Source: an uncultured Oscillospiraceae bacterium (GTDB taxonomy: Bacteria > Bacillota > Clostridia > Oscillospirales > Oscillospiraceae). Taken from it: 21,463 bases of DNA. Below are positions 6,932-13,390 of this stretch, piece by piece. The stretch's first letter is position 1; each line of letters starts with the position of its first letter. The notes below the pieces were generated by a model. That model saw nothing but the letters and a program-made list of their open reading frames with translations, did no database searches and was not told the origin of the DNA. The translations under genes and the position numbers were made by a program. The DNA lies in assembly GCA_934636045.1 (NCBI GenBank), contig CAKTZP010000020.1, positions 1 to 21,463 of the forward strand, in the 5' to 3' direction.

Positions 6932-8152
6932 TTACTGCTGCAGAACTTCCGCCAGAACTCTTCGATAATCTGCACCGCAGCTCAAAGCATCGCGTTCCTT
7001 AACCAGGCGCTTACCGATTTGGATCGCATAGCGTTCGGCGCAGCAGCGCAGCTGTACATCGTTAATGCCGCGAATTTCTTCCACTCCAGCTTCGCCGACC
7101 GTTCTGCGGAGCATTTCCAATCCCGCGATACCCGCTGTGTCCGAAAGCACACCGGCAAGATACCACTCTGCAAAGCCATCGGTACGCATCATGACATCCG
7201 CTGCCTCTTTTGCAAAGCCTTGCAGGAATTTCTCACAGAACAAATCGACGACCTCGCCGATCGTTTGATCCAGCCATGCCAAAAAAGTCTTTTTCTTTAC
7301 GCCGTCATCCATTGTGACTGCCGCATTGATATAGGCAAACGCAAGATTTCCGACCACATTGCCCACATCGTAGCCTGCAGGTCCATAAAATGCAAATTCC
7401 GGGTCGATGACTTTTATGCTGTCCGGTCGCGCAAAGATCGAGCCGGTATGCAAATCTCCGTGAATCAGTGCCTCAGACTGATTCAAGTATCTACTTTTGA
7501 GCTTTGCTGCCTCAAGGCGCAGCTCCGTATCACCGTAAACCTCGCGTTCGACATAGTCCCGGTTTGGCTCAAATACGCGGTTTGTTCCTCCAGCATCGGT
7601 AAACGGGTCAGTAAATACAAGATCCTCGGAGATTTTGCAGAGTTCCGGGTTCGCGTAGCGCTTTTCCATCTCCCGCTTTTGCATGGGCTCCATGCCAATG
7701 CAGGAGGTTTTCAATAGCACATTTGCTAAAAATGTTGCAATTTGATCGCTGAAAACGCTATTGATTTCCCGCTTCAGCAGCGCCTTGCGGAAAATCTCAT
7801 AGTCACCAAGATCCTCCATGAGATAGCAATGTTTGTCGGCATCATAGTGATAAACCTTCGGAACCAGCGCCGGCGTCAGTGTGCCATAATAACGAATGAC
7901 CTCAGCTTCGATCCGGTTGCGGTCAATGGTGAGCTTGTAGTCCTGTGTTGAACGCGCAAAATCGCCAGCCTGTTTGATAATGACCGACGCACCGGTCATC
8001 GCATTCTTCACCCGGTAAACAAAATTCAGGTTTCCGTCACCAATCTCTGTGCAGATGAGCTGCTCTGCGCTGCCTAGCTGCGGCATGATGCCCTGCGCAT
8101 AGGCAATAACCTCTTTCTCGCCTTGAAACAAAGTAACTGCCTGATCTTTCAT
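6932..8152 (-). CDS. mtnK: 5-methylthioribose kinase (MtnK)
   Basis: A 406-residue sugar kinase of the choline/aminoglycoside kinase-like fold. MtnK hallmarks are plain: the nucleotide loop EIGDGNLNFVY (37-47), Lys60 in VIIKQAG, the catalytic-loop LIHGDLHTGSI (Asp233) and the metal-binding VIDPEFAFYGPAGYDVG (Asp250, Glu252). It phosphorylates the anomeric hydroxyl of free 5-methylthioribose with ATP, giving the 1-phosphate that MtnA isomerises; in DHAP-shunt organisms 5-deoxyribose can use the same steps. The start is uncertain: the ATG at 8152 fits the usual N-terminal length of the family, while an ATG at 8173 would add seven residues; neither has a good ribosome site. It is the first gene of the operon, behind a consensus promoter. 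A kinase acting on the free sugar fits with the importer encoded next door. Confidence 0.92.
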   Translation of the reverse strand: MKDQAVTLFQGEKEVIAYAQGIMPQLGSAEQLICTEIGDGNLNFVYRVKNAMTGASVIIKQAGDFARSTQDYKLTIDRNRIEAEVIRYYGTLTPALVPKVYHYDADKHCYLMEDLGDYEIFRKALLKREINSVFSDQIATFLANVLLKTSCIGMEPMQKREMEKRYANPELCKISEDLVFTDPFTDAGGTNRVFEPNRDYVEREVYGDTELRLEAAKLKSRYLNQSEALIHGDLHTGSIFARPDSIKVIDPEFAFYGPAGYDVGNVVGNLAFAYINAAVTMDDGVKKKTFLAWLDQTIGEVVDLFCEKFLQGFAKEAADVMMRTDGFAEWYLAGVLSDTAGIAGLEMLRRTVGEAGVEEIRGINDVQLRCCAERYAIQIGKRLVKERDALSCGADYRRVLAEVLQQ

Positions 8153-8195
8153 ATTCAAAAACCCCGCATTCATTTATTCTGTTTTTGACAAGGTC

Positions 8196-8224
8196 ATTAT
8201 AGCACTCCCATTCCCGAATGTCAA
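8196..8224 (-). promoter_or_regulatory. Consensus sigma-A promoter of the mtnK-transporter-mtnA operon
   Basis: On the minus strand TTGACA (8219-8224) and TATAAT (8196-8201) are separated by exactly 17 bases, a perfect sigma-A promoter. Transcription would start near 8189. An interrupted palindrome CATTC-CC-GAATG (8209-8220) lies between the hexamers and touches the -35 box, a possible repressor or activator site. So strong a core promoter implies tight repression when the sugar is absent. Confidence 0.85.
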
Positions 8225-8262
8225 TACTGTTTTGTTGTTTTGTTCGTCAGTTATTTTTGTTA

Positions 8263-8300
8263 TTGTTGATTGTTTTTTGTTGATGCTCATTTCAACAAAA
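8263..8300. promoter_or_regulatory. Candidate operator for the divergent DeoR-family regulator
   Basis: TTTTGTTGA (8275-8283) and TCAACAAAA (8292-8300) form a perfect 9-bp inverted repeat with an 8-base spacer. A further copy of the half-site TTGTTGA lies at 8263-8269, 14 bases upstream of the equivalent bases. The surrounding stretch is rich in TTGTT. The site is upstream of both divergent promoters, where a DeoR-type protein could control both transcripts. The repeat is seen directly; the binding protein is inferred. Confidence 0.6.
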
Positions 8301-8339
8301 CCGCTCTCCGTATTATCATAATTTTATGTGTTTTTTTAT

Positions 8340-8368
8340 TTGCTTTTTTTGCAAAGATGCGGTATAAT
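8340..8368 (+). promoter_or_regulatory. Promoter of the DeoR-family regulator gene
   Basis: TATAAT (8363-8368) is preceded, after 17 bases, by TTGCTT (8340-8345), a weak -35. The predicted start is near 8375 and leaves a short leader with AAAGGAG ahead of the ATG at 8402. Confidence 0.65.
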
Positions 8369-8401
8369 TAAGTCATCCGATACAGAAAGGAGATACCCGC
8401 C

Positions 8402-9163
8402 ATGCTGGTTGTTACAAGGCTCAACAAAATCAAGGAAATCGTTTTGGAGGAAAAAAGCGTCACCGTTTCCGAATTGTCCGAGCTTTTTCATGTTACACCG
8501 GAGACCATTCGCCGAGATCTAAAAACACTGGAGGACAGTGGTGTCCTAAAAAAAACCTACGGTGGTGCCTATGTTGAGGACGGGGTTTCCAATGAGGTGA
8601 ATTTCTTAATCAAGGAGAACATCCTGGTGGAGAGCAAGCGGCTAATCGCCGAGCGCTGCAGAGAGTTCATTTCCAATGGAGATACCATCTTTTTAGACGC
8701 TTCCACCACGGTAAGCTGCCTATGTGAGATTATTGCCGGGATGCGTCTGACGGTCTTGACGAATTCCCTCAACGTGATTAATCAGCTTTCGAAATCCAAG
8801 GACTTTACGCTGATCTCCATCGGCGGAAATCTCTCCACAAAGTCCATGAGCTTTGTCGGCATCTCCGCCATCCAGAATATGTCAAACTACTATGTGGACA
8901 AGGCGTTTATTTCCTGTGAGGCCTTAAGTATGCAAAGCGGTCTGACGGATTCTACGGAGGAGCAGGCCAGGATCCGTCAGATTGCCGTTCAGCGCTCCAG
9001 GAAAACCTTTCTTCTTGTGGACCACACCAAGTTCAATAAATCGTGCTTCCAGCACATCAACGGCTTTGAGAACATTGACAGCATTGTTGTCGATCAGGCT
9101 CCGGCCGGAAATTGGAAGGATTTTTTAGAGGCACAGCAAGTGCAGTTCATCTGCTGCACCTAG
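8402..9163 (+). CDS. DeoR-family transcriptional regulator
   Basis: A 253-residue sugar-metabolism repressor. The N-terminal DeoR helix-turn-helix is clear (VTVSELSELFHVTPETIRRD, about residues 20-39, then LEDSGVLKKTYGGA). The rest is a DeoR C-terminal sensor domain with FLDASTTVSCL, LTVLTNSLNV and ISIGGNL, the phosphosugar-binding pockets of this family. The start follows AAAGGAG by about nine bases. It is divergent from the mtnK operon and most likely represses it, being released by a phosphorylated intermediate such as a deoxypentose- or deoxypentulose-1-phosphate; DeoR proteins usually sense phosphosugars. An eight-A run (8548-8555) lies in the codons of the DNA-binding wing. The inducer identity is inference. 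Confidence 0.92.
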   Translation: MLVVTRLNKIKEIVLEEKSVTVSELSELFHVTPETIRRDLKTLEDSGVLKKTYGGAYVEDGVSNEVNFLIKENILVESKRLIAERCREFISNGDTIFLDASTTVSCLCEIIAGMRLTVLTNSLNVINQLSKSKDFTLISIGGNLSTKSMSFVGISAIQNMSNYYVDKAFISCEALSMQSGLTDSTEEQARIRQIAVQRSRKTFLLVDHTKFNKSCFQHINGFENIDSIVVDQAPAGNWKDFLEAQQVQFICCT

Positions 9164-9440
9164 TTGCTCCCCCCCAGTACTTTGGTCAAGAAGGCTTTGC
9201 GATGCACCGTAGGGTCTGCTGTAAAGCTGTGCCAATAAAGCAACAGCGCCCCCCCCGCCTCACAAAAGGATTCGTCAGCGCCTCTTTTAGAGAAACTTAT
9301 TATTTCACTGTCTCTCATCGTGGGGAGCACATCACATTCGAAGCATGGCCATCTTTATAAGATACCGCAAGGCATATCTTCGTATATTTACCGAAGCGGG
9401 TGGTTTATCGCTTTGCGCAAAAGGAGATGCGGTGCGGGTG
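9164..9440. other. Non-coding gap between the DeoR gene and the aldo/keto reductase gene
   Basis: No credible gene is visible. The stretch contains two poly-C runs (near 9169 and 9250) and a weak stem CTTCG/CGAAG (about 9379-9397). No clear intrinsic terminator follows the DeoR stop. No copy of the tRNA-Arg 3' sequence was found here, so this is not recognisable as the other end of an island. Base composition becomes visibly richer in G+C to the right. Confidence 0.5.
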
Positions 9441-9469
9441 TTGATTTTTTGGTAGCGATATATTAGAAT
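9441..9469 (+). promoter_or_regulatory. Promoter of the aldo/keto reductase gene
   Basis: TTGATT (9441-9446), a 17-base spacer, and TAGAAT (9464-9469). The predicted start near 9476 precedes GGAGGG and the ATG at 9507. Confidence 0.6.
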
Positions 9470-9506
9470 AGAATTTACTGATGATGATGTTTTGGAGGGA
9501 GAGCTT

Positions 9507-10607
9507 ATGGAATACCGGCAGCTTCCGCACGGAAATGGAAACGAAAAATTCGGCGTTTTAGGCATCGGCATGGGCAGCATCGGCACGACGCCGCCGGACG
9601 AAATCGAGTCCATCGTCCGCAAGGCCATTGACAACGGCATCAATTTCTTCGACCTGTGCACCGCCGGGGCAACCTATGTGCCCGTCGGCCGCGCGATCCG
9701 GGGGCGGCGCGAAAAGGTGTTTTTGCAGTGCCATTTCGGCGCGGTCTATGACGAAAACGGCGAGTACGGCTGGTGTCGGGACTTTGAAACCATTCAAAAA
9801 ACCTTCCGTTGGGAGCTGGACGCGCTGGGCACGGACTATGCTGACTTCGGCTTTCTGCATTGCGTGGACACGCTGGACGATTTTGAGACCCTGTGCAGAA
9901 TCGGCGTGCTCGACTATCTCAAGGAGCTCAAGGCGCAGGGCGTCGTGCGCCACATCGGCTTTTCCTCGCACACGCCGGCCGTTGCCAACCGCATCCTCGA
10001 CACCGTGGGCGTTGACATGATGATGTTCTCCATCAATCCGGCCTATGACTTTGAAAAGGGCGACGATTACGGTGTCGGCTCGGTGAACGAGCGTTTCGCG
10101 CTGTTCCGCCGCTGCCAGCGCGAGGGCGTGGGGATTTCCGTAATGAAGCCGTTTTTTGCCGGCCGTCTGCTTTCTGCCGATCAGTCGCCCTTCGGCGTCG
10201 CGCTGACGCACAGCCAGTGCCTGCAATACGCCATTGACCGGCCGGGTATCCTTGTTGCCGTGCCCGGGGTGCAGACGATGGAGCATCTGGATCAGCTTCT
10301 GAAATTTCTTACTGCGACTGACGCAGAGAAGGACTATTCCGTCATCGGCTCCTTTACGGCAGAGACGATTGCCGGCACCTGTGTGTACTGCAACCACTGC
10401 CAGCCCTGCCCAGCGGGCATTGACATCGGTCTTGTGAACAAATACTATGACCTTGCGCTGGCCGGAGACAGCGTCGCTGCGAACCACTACACAAAGCTGG
10501 CTGTCAACGCTGACAGCTGCCTGCACTGCGGCCACTGCGAAAGCCGCTGCCCCTTCGGCGTAAAGCAGGAGGCGCGCATGGAAGCCATCGCGCAGTACTT
10601 TGGCTAA
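9507..10607 (+). CDS. Aldo/keto reductase with C-terminal 4Fe-4S domain
   Basis: A 366-residue protein with an aldo/keto reductase barrel (about 1-280) fused to a bacterial ferredoxin-like tail. The tail has two cysteine sets: Cys292/295/298/301 (CVYCNHCQPCP) and Cys338/341/344/348 (CLHCGHCESRCP), each with the trailing proline of 4Fe-4S sites. In the barrel Asp49 and Tyr57 (FFDLCTAGATY) and His118 (FLHCVD) could fill the usual tetrad, but the lysine position reads FLQCH (72-76), without lysine. This matches the COG1453-type predicted oxidoreductases common in anaerobes. GGAGGG eight bases before the ATG sets the start; a start five codons upstream is less likely. The substrate is unknown. 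It stands alone with its own promoter, facing uppP across a repeat-filled gap. Confidence 0.9.
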   Translation: MEYRQLPHGNGNEKFGVLGIGMGSIGTTPPDEIESIVRKAIDNGINFFDLCTAGATYVPVGRAIRGRREKVFLQCHFGAVYDENGEYGWCRDFETIQKTFRWELDALGTDYADFGFLHCVDTLDDFETLCRIGVLDYLKELKAQGVVRHIGFSSHTPAVANRILDTVGVDMMMFSINPAYDFEKGDDYGVGSVNERFALFRRCQREGVGISVMKPFFAGRLLSADQSPFGVALTHSQCLQYAIDRPGILVAVPGVQTMEHLDQLLKFLTATDAEKDYSVIGSFTAETIAGTCVYCNHCQPCPAGIDIGLVNKYYDLALAGDSVAANHYTKLAVNADSCLHCGHCESRCPFGVKQEARMEAIAQYFG

Positions 10608-10662
10608 AGCATGCCTATTTCGGCATTTTTCGAAAATGCGTCGAAAGCTTGCGAATTTTCGC

Positions 10663-10684
10663 GGGCCGATGTGGGCATCGGCCC
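10663..10684. repeat. REP-like palindrome
   Basis: GGGCCGATG (10663-10671) and CATCGGCCC (10676-10684) form a perfect 9-bp stem with loop TGGG, followed by CTACG. No T tract follows, so it looks like a dispersed palindromic repeat rather than a terminator. Confidence 0.5.
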
Positions 10685-10707
10685 CTACGTGGCGTTTTTA
10701 AGGCAAA

Positions 10708-10746
10708 AAATACTGCTGCTTCCGTCCGGCGAAAGCAGCAGTATTT
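10708..10746. terminator. Left flanking hairpin of repeat copy 1
   Basis: AAATACTGCTGCTT (10708-10721) pairs with AAGCAGCAGTATTT (10733-10746). The stem sequence is the same as that of the hairpin at 10999-11041, with a different loop. It is about 100 bases after the aldo/keto reductase stop and could terminate that gene, though only three T follow directly. Confidence 0.65.
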
Positions 10747-10999
10747 CAGACTGTCAAAAAAGTCCGAAACCGTCAAAATCAGTTCACCTATTTATGGTTT
10801 TTGCGCTCTGCGTTTAGGTTTTCAAAAGCAGGGTATTCCGAACTTTATAGTCAAAAAATTGCTTGCTTCGCAAGGATTTTGACTTACTGCGCAACTTACG
10901 CCCTGCCGTACCGATGTACGCCGACGGGCGTGAGTTGCTTGTCTTCCGAACTTTTTTGCAGTCTGTCAGCGTGTCGAAAAGAGTTTTTCGACACGCTGA
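10747..10999. repeat. Structured ~253-bp dispersed repeat, copy 1
   Basis: Closely related to 14347-14601, by eye about 85-90% identical with few length differences. Left end CAGACTGTCAAAAAAGT (10747-10763) is mirrored by ACTTTTTTGCAGTCTG (10950-10965), giving imperfect terminal inverted repeats. Inside are a small stem CTTGC/GCAAG and a long stem (about 10898-10938) pairing GCAACTTACGCCC with GGGCGTGAGTTGC through one G-T pair. A final 14-bp hairpin CAGCGTGTCGAAAA/TTTTCGACACGCTG occupies 10967-10998. No open reading frame of note is present. It may be a MITE-like non-autonomous element or a structured RNA; it lies between two convergent genes. Confidence 0.8.
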
Positions 11000-11041
11000 A
11001 AAATACTGCTGCTTTCACTCAGCGAAAGCAGCAGTATTTTT
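10999..11041. terminator. Bidirectional terminator, right flank of repeat copy 1
   Basis: AAAAATACTGCTGCTTTC (10999-11016) and GAAAGCAGCAGTATTTTT (11024-11041) form an 18-bp perfect stem with a 7-base loop and a run of T on either strand. It begins one base beyond the uppP stop and is very probably the uppP terminator. Confidence 0.85.
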
Positions 11042-11042
11042 G

Positions 11043-11948
11043 TTATGCAGCGAGGAAGTGGTAGAGCAGCACGACGGCACCGAGGCCGATGCGGTACCAG
11101 CCGAAGACGGAGAAGTCGTGCTTTTTGATGTAGCCGAGCAGGAACTTAATCGCCGCGATGGAGACCGCGAAGGCGACCACCATGCCCAGCAGGAGGACGG
11201 CGACCTGCGTGCCGGTGAAGCCGAAGCCGAACTTCACAAGCTTGAGCAGCGACGCGCCGAACATGACGGGAATGGCAAGAAAGAAGGTGTACTCCGCCGC
11301 CGTTTCGCGGGAGGCGCCGATGAGAATGCCGCCGAGGATCGTTGCGCCGGAGCGGGACGTGCCGGGCACCAGTGCAAGGACTTGGAAAATGCCGATCAGC
11401 AGCGCATCCTTCCATGTAAGCTTGCTCAGCGAGGAGATGCGCGGAGTGCGCGTTTTGTTGTAGCGCTCGATGAACAGGAAGCCGAAACCATAGAGGATCA
11501 GCATCAGGGCAACGACGACGGGTGTGTACAGGTGCGCGTCCATCCAATCATCGAGCGGGAAGCCGATCAGAATCGCCGGGATGCAGGACAGCGCGATTTT
11601 GAACCAGAGAATCACCTTGTCAAGGTAGCAATAATTGTCGCAGAAGCGCTGAATGCCGCAGATGGCACGGTTGGAGCTGGCCTCGGCAAAATACGAGCGG
11701 CGGCGCCGCTTGCCCTTGGTGTGAAACGGCCAGAGCTTTTGAAAATACAGCACCACAACCGCGAGGATCGCGCCGAATTGGATGACGACGGTGAACATGT
11801 TCATAAATTCTTCCGTCATCACGGGGCTGTCAGACTTCCACAGTGCGTCGACAAGAATCATGTGTCCGGTGCTGCTGATGGGCAGCCACTCGGTGATGCC
11901 CTCGACGATGCCGAGGAAAACGACCTTCAGCCAGTCTAAAATCGCCAT
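11043..11948 (-). CDS. uppP: Undecaprenyl-diphosphatase (UppP/BacA)
   Basis: A 301-residue polytopic membrane enzyme that removes a phosphate from undecaprenyl pyrophosphate so the lipid carrier can be reused for peptidoglycan and wall polymers; excess confers bacitracin resistance. The two BacA signatures are intact: EGITEWLPISSTGH near residues 16-29 and PGTSRSGAT near residues 195-203. It is somewhat longer than the common ~270 residues because of a basic cytoplasmic insert (KGKRRRRSYFAEASSNR) near residues 78-94, a feature seen in Firmicutes versions. The start follows AGAGG by about eight bases. It has its own promoter, whose -35 box overlaps the ung stop codon, and ends at a strong bidirectional hairpin. 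Confidence 0.96.
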   Translation of the reverse strand: MAILDWLKVVFLGIVEGITEWLPISSTGHMILVDALWKSDSPVMTEEFMNMFTVVIQFGAILAVVVLYFQKLWPFHTKGKRRRRSYFAEASSNRAICGIQRFCDNYCYLDKVILWFKIALSCIPAILIGFPLDDWMDAHLYTPVVVALMLILYGFGFLFIERYNKTRTPRISSLSKLTWKDALLIGIFQVLALVPGTSRSGATILGGILIGASRETAAEYTFFLAIPVMFGASLLKLVKFGFGFTGTQVAVLLLGMVVAFAVSIAAIKFLLGYIKKHDFSVFGWYRIGLGAVVLLYHFLAA

Positions 11949-11990
11949 AGGAAAACCTCTCTTCGGTATAATTCTATGCAGAGCCAGTTG

Positions 11991-12019
11991 AGTATATCAC
12001 ACGAAACGGGAGCTGTCAA
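11991..12019 (-). promoter_or_regulatory. uppP promoter
   Basis: On the minus strand TTGACA (12014-12019), 17 bases, TATACT (11991-11996). The -35 covers the TGA of ung, so uppP is transcribed separately although it lies only 67 bases downstream of ung. Confidence 0.75.
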
Positions 12020-12693
12020 ATTTTGTCCCACGCGATCGGCTGCGCGCCGTGCTCGGCCAAAAAAGCATTGGCACGGGAAAACGGGCGGCTGCCGAAAAAG
12101 CCGCGGTAGGCCGAAAGTGGGCTGGGGTGCGGCGCGGCAAGAATGCAGGTCGGCGCGGTACGTCCGGCGAGCAGCGCCGTCTTTTTTTGCGCCTGCGCAC
12201 CCCAAAGGATGTAAACGATCGGCTGCTGCAGGGACGCAGTCGCGGCAAGGACGGCGTCGGTAAAGCGCTGCCAGCCCCACTGTGCGTGGGAGTTGGCCTG
12301 TCCGTCGGCCACGGTCAGCACCGTGTTGAGCAGCAGCACGCCCTGCCGCGCCCAGCCGGTCAGGTCGCCGTGTTCCGGCGGCGTGACGTCGAGGTCGGCT
12401 TGCAGCTCGGTAAAAATATTGCGCAGCGACGGCGGCAGCCGCACGCCCTTTGCAACGGAAAAGGCCAGCCCCATGGCCTGACCGGCCTCATGGTAGGGGT
12501 CCTGCCCCAAAATGACGACGCGCACCTGCTCCGGCGGCGTTGCGGTCAGGGCGAAAAACTCCCGGTCTGCCGGGGGATAGACCGGGCCTGCCGCCCGTGC
12601 GGCGGCGACCCGCGCCAGCAGCTGCTGAAAATATGGTGCGTTCCATTCCGCGGCCAGCGGCGCACGCCATGCACCGAGGGAAGAAATATCCAT
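12016..12693 (-). CDS. ung: Uracil-DNA glycosylase, family 1 (Ung)
   Basis: A 225-residue enzyme that removes uracil from DNA at the start of base excision repair. Both family-1 motifs are present: the water-activating GQDPYH (about residues 63-68) and the leucine-loop HPSPLSAYRGFFG near residue 188. The ATG at 12693 is preceded by AGGGA about six bases upstream; an ATG six codons earlier has no ribosome site. It is divergent from nth, another base-excision-repair glycosylase, with only 61 bases between the two starts. The minus-strand TATAAC (complement of 12726-12731) overlaps the nth -10 box and is a possible, unproven promoter for ung. Confidence 0.96.
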   Translation of the reverse strand: MDISSLGAWRAPLAAEWNAPYFQQLLARVAAARAAGPVYPPADREFFALTATPPEQVRVVILGQDPYHEAGQAMGLAFSVAKGVRLPPSLRNIFTELQADLDVTPPEHGDLTGWARQGVLLLNTVLTVADGQANSHAQWGWQRFTDAVLAATASLQQPIVYILWGAQAQKKTALLAGRTAPTCILAAPHPSPLSAYRGFFGSRPFSRANAFLAEHGAQPIAWDKI

Positions 12694-12704
12694 AGCATCC
12701 CTGC

Positions 12705-12733
12705 TTTCCATTTGTCGGTTTTTATGTTATACT
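12705..12733 (+). promoter_or_regulatory. nth promoter with extended -10
   Basis: TATACT (12728-12733) is preceded by TGT, giving an extended -10, and after 17 bases by TTTCCA (12705-12710), a 4/6 match to -35. Transcription would start near 12740. Confidence 0.6.
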
Positions 12734-12754
12734 GTAGAAAAGGCGGTGAGTTGG

Positions 12755-13390
12755 ATGGAAAAAATCCAAGAGATCATTGATATTTTAAAGGAGCGCTATC
12801 CCGACGCCCTTTGCGCGCTGCGGTACGGAAAGGACTACGAGCTTATGATCGCAGTGCGCCTGTCCGCGCAGTGCACGGACGCGCGGGTGAATATGATCAC
12901 GCCCGCATTGTTTGCCCGTTTCCCGACGCTCGACGCGTTTGCCGAGGCGGACGTTGCGGAGGTGGAGACCTATGTACATTCCTGCGGCTTTTACAAGCAC
13001 AAGGCGCAGGATAGCGTGCTGGCTTGCCAGATGCTGCGCGACGTGTACGGCCGCAGGGTGCCGGACACAATGGAGGAGCTGCTGAAGCTGCCCGGCGTCG
13101 GCCGGAAGACGGCGAATTTGCTGCTGGGCGATATTTACGGAAAGCCCGCCGTCGTGTGCGACACGCATTGCATCCGTATTGCCAACCGCTTGGGGCTGGC
13201 GCACGGGAAGGAACCGGAAAAGGTCGAGCGGCAGCTCCGTGCGATCCTGCCGCCGGAGGAAAGCTCAAATTTCTGCCACCGTATCGTCCTGTTCGGCCGC
13301 GAGGTCTGCACGGCCAGAGCGCCGAAGTGCGGCACCTGCCCGCTCCGCGCGCTGTGCGCCACGTTCTGCGGGGAGACAGCGTCAGAGTAA
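12755..13390 (+). CDS. nth: Endonuclease III (Nth)
   Basis: A 211-residue DNA glycosylase/AP lyase that removes oxidised pyrimidines. The helix-hairpin-helix LPGVGRKTANLLLG carries the catalytic lysine and is followed by the catalytic aspartate in VVCDTHCIR. The C-terminal 4Fe-4S loop has the exact C-x6-C-x2-C-x5-C spacing (CTARAPKCGTCPLRALC). The ATG at 12755 follows GGCGGTGAG; a GTG three codons upstream is also in frame. Its last nine bases overlap the end of the convergent HAD hydrolase gene, with no terminator between them, so the two transcripts must overlap at their 3' ends. Pairing of ung and nth makes a small base-excision-repair locus. Confidence 0.96.
   Translation: MEKIQEIIDILKERYPDALCALRYGKDYELMIAVRLSAQCTDARVNMITPALFARFPTLDAFAEADVAEVETYVHSCGFYKHKAQDSVLACQMLRDVYGRRVPDTMEELLKLPGVGRKTANLLLGDIYGKPAVVCDTHCIRIANRLGLAHGKEPEKVERQLRAILPPEESSNFCHRIVLFGREVCTARAPKCGTCPLRALCATFCGETASE

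Noticed and set aside
7747..7761. CcpA cre-like sequence TGAAAACGCTATTG inside mtnK
   Set aside because: Weak match to the consensus and far inside the coding region; not enough to call catabolite control.
9169..9260. Poly-C runs as phase-variable tracts
   Set aside because: They lie in non-coding sequence without an associated promoter or reading frame.
9164..9440. Second copy of the tRNA-Arg att core bounding the operon on the right
   Set aside because: Only a six-base GTGCCA match near 9229 was found; chance level.
10863..11939. Plus-strand open frame through repeat copy 1 and uppP
   Set aside because: Starts inside a non-coding repeat and continues antisense to uppP, whose two signature motifs are intact.
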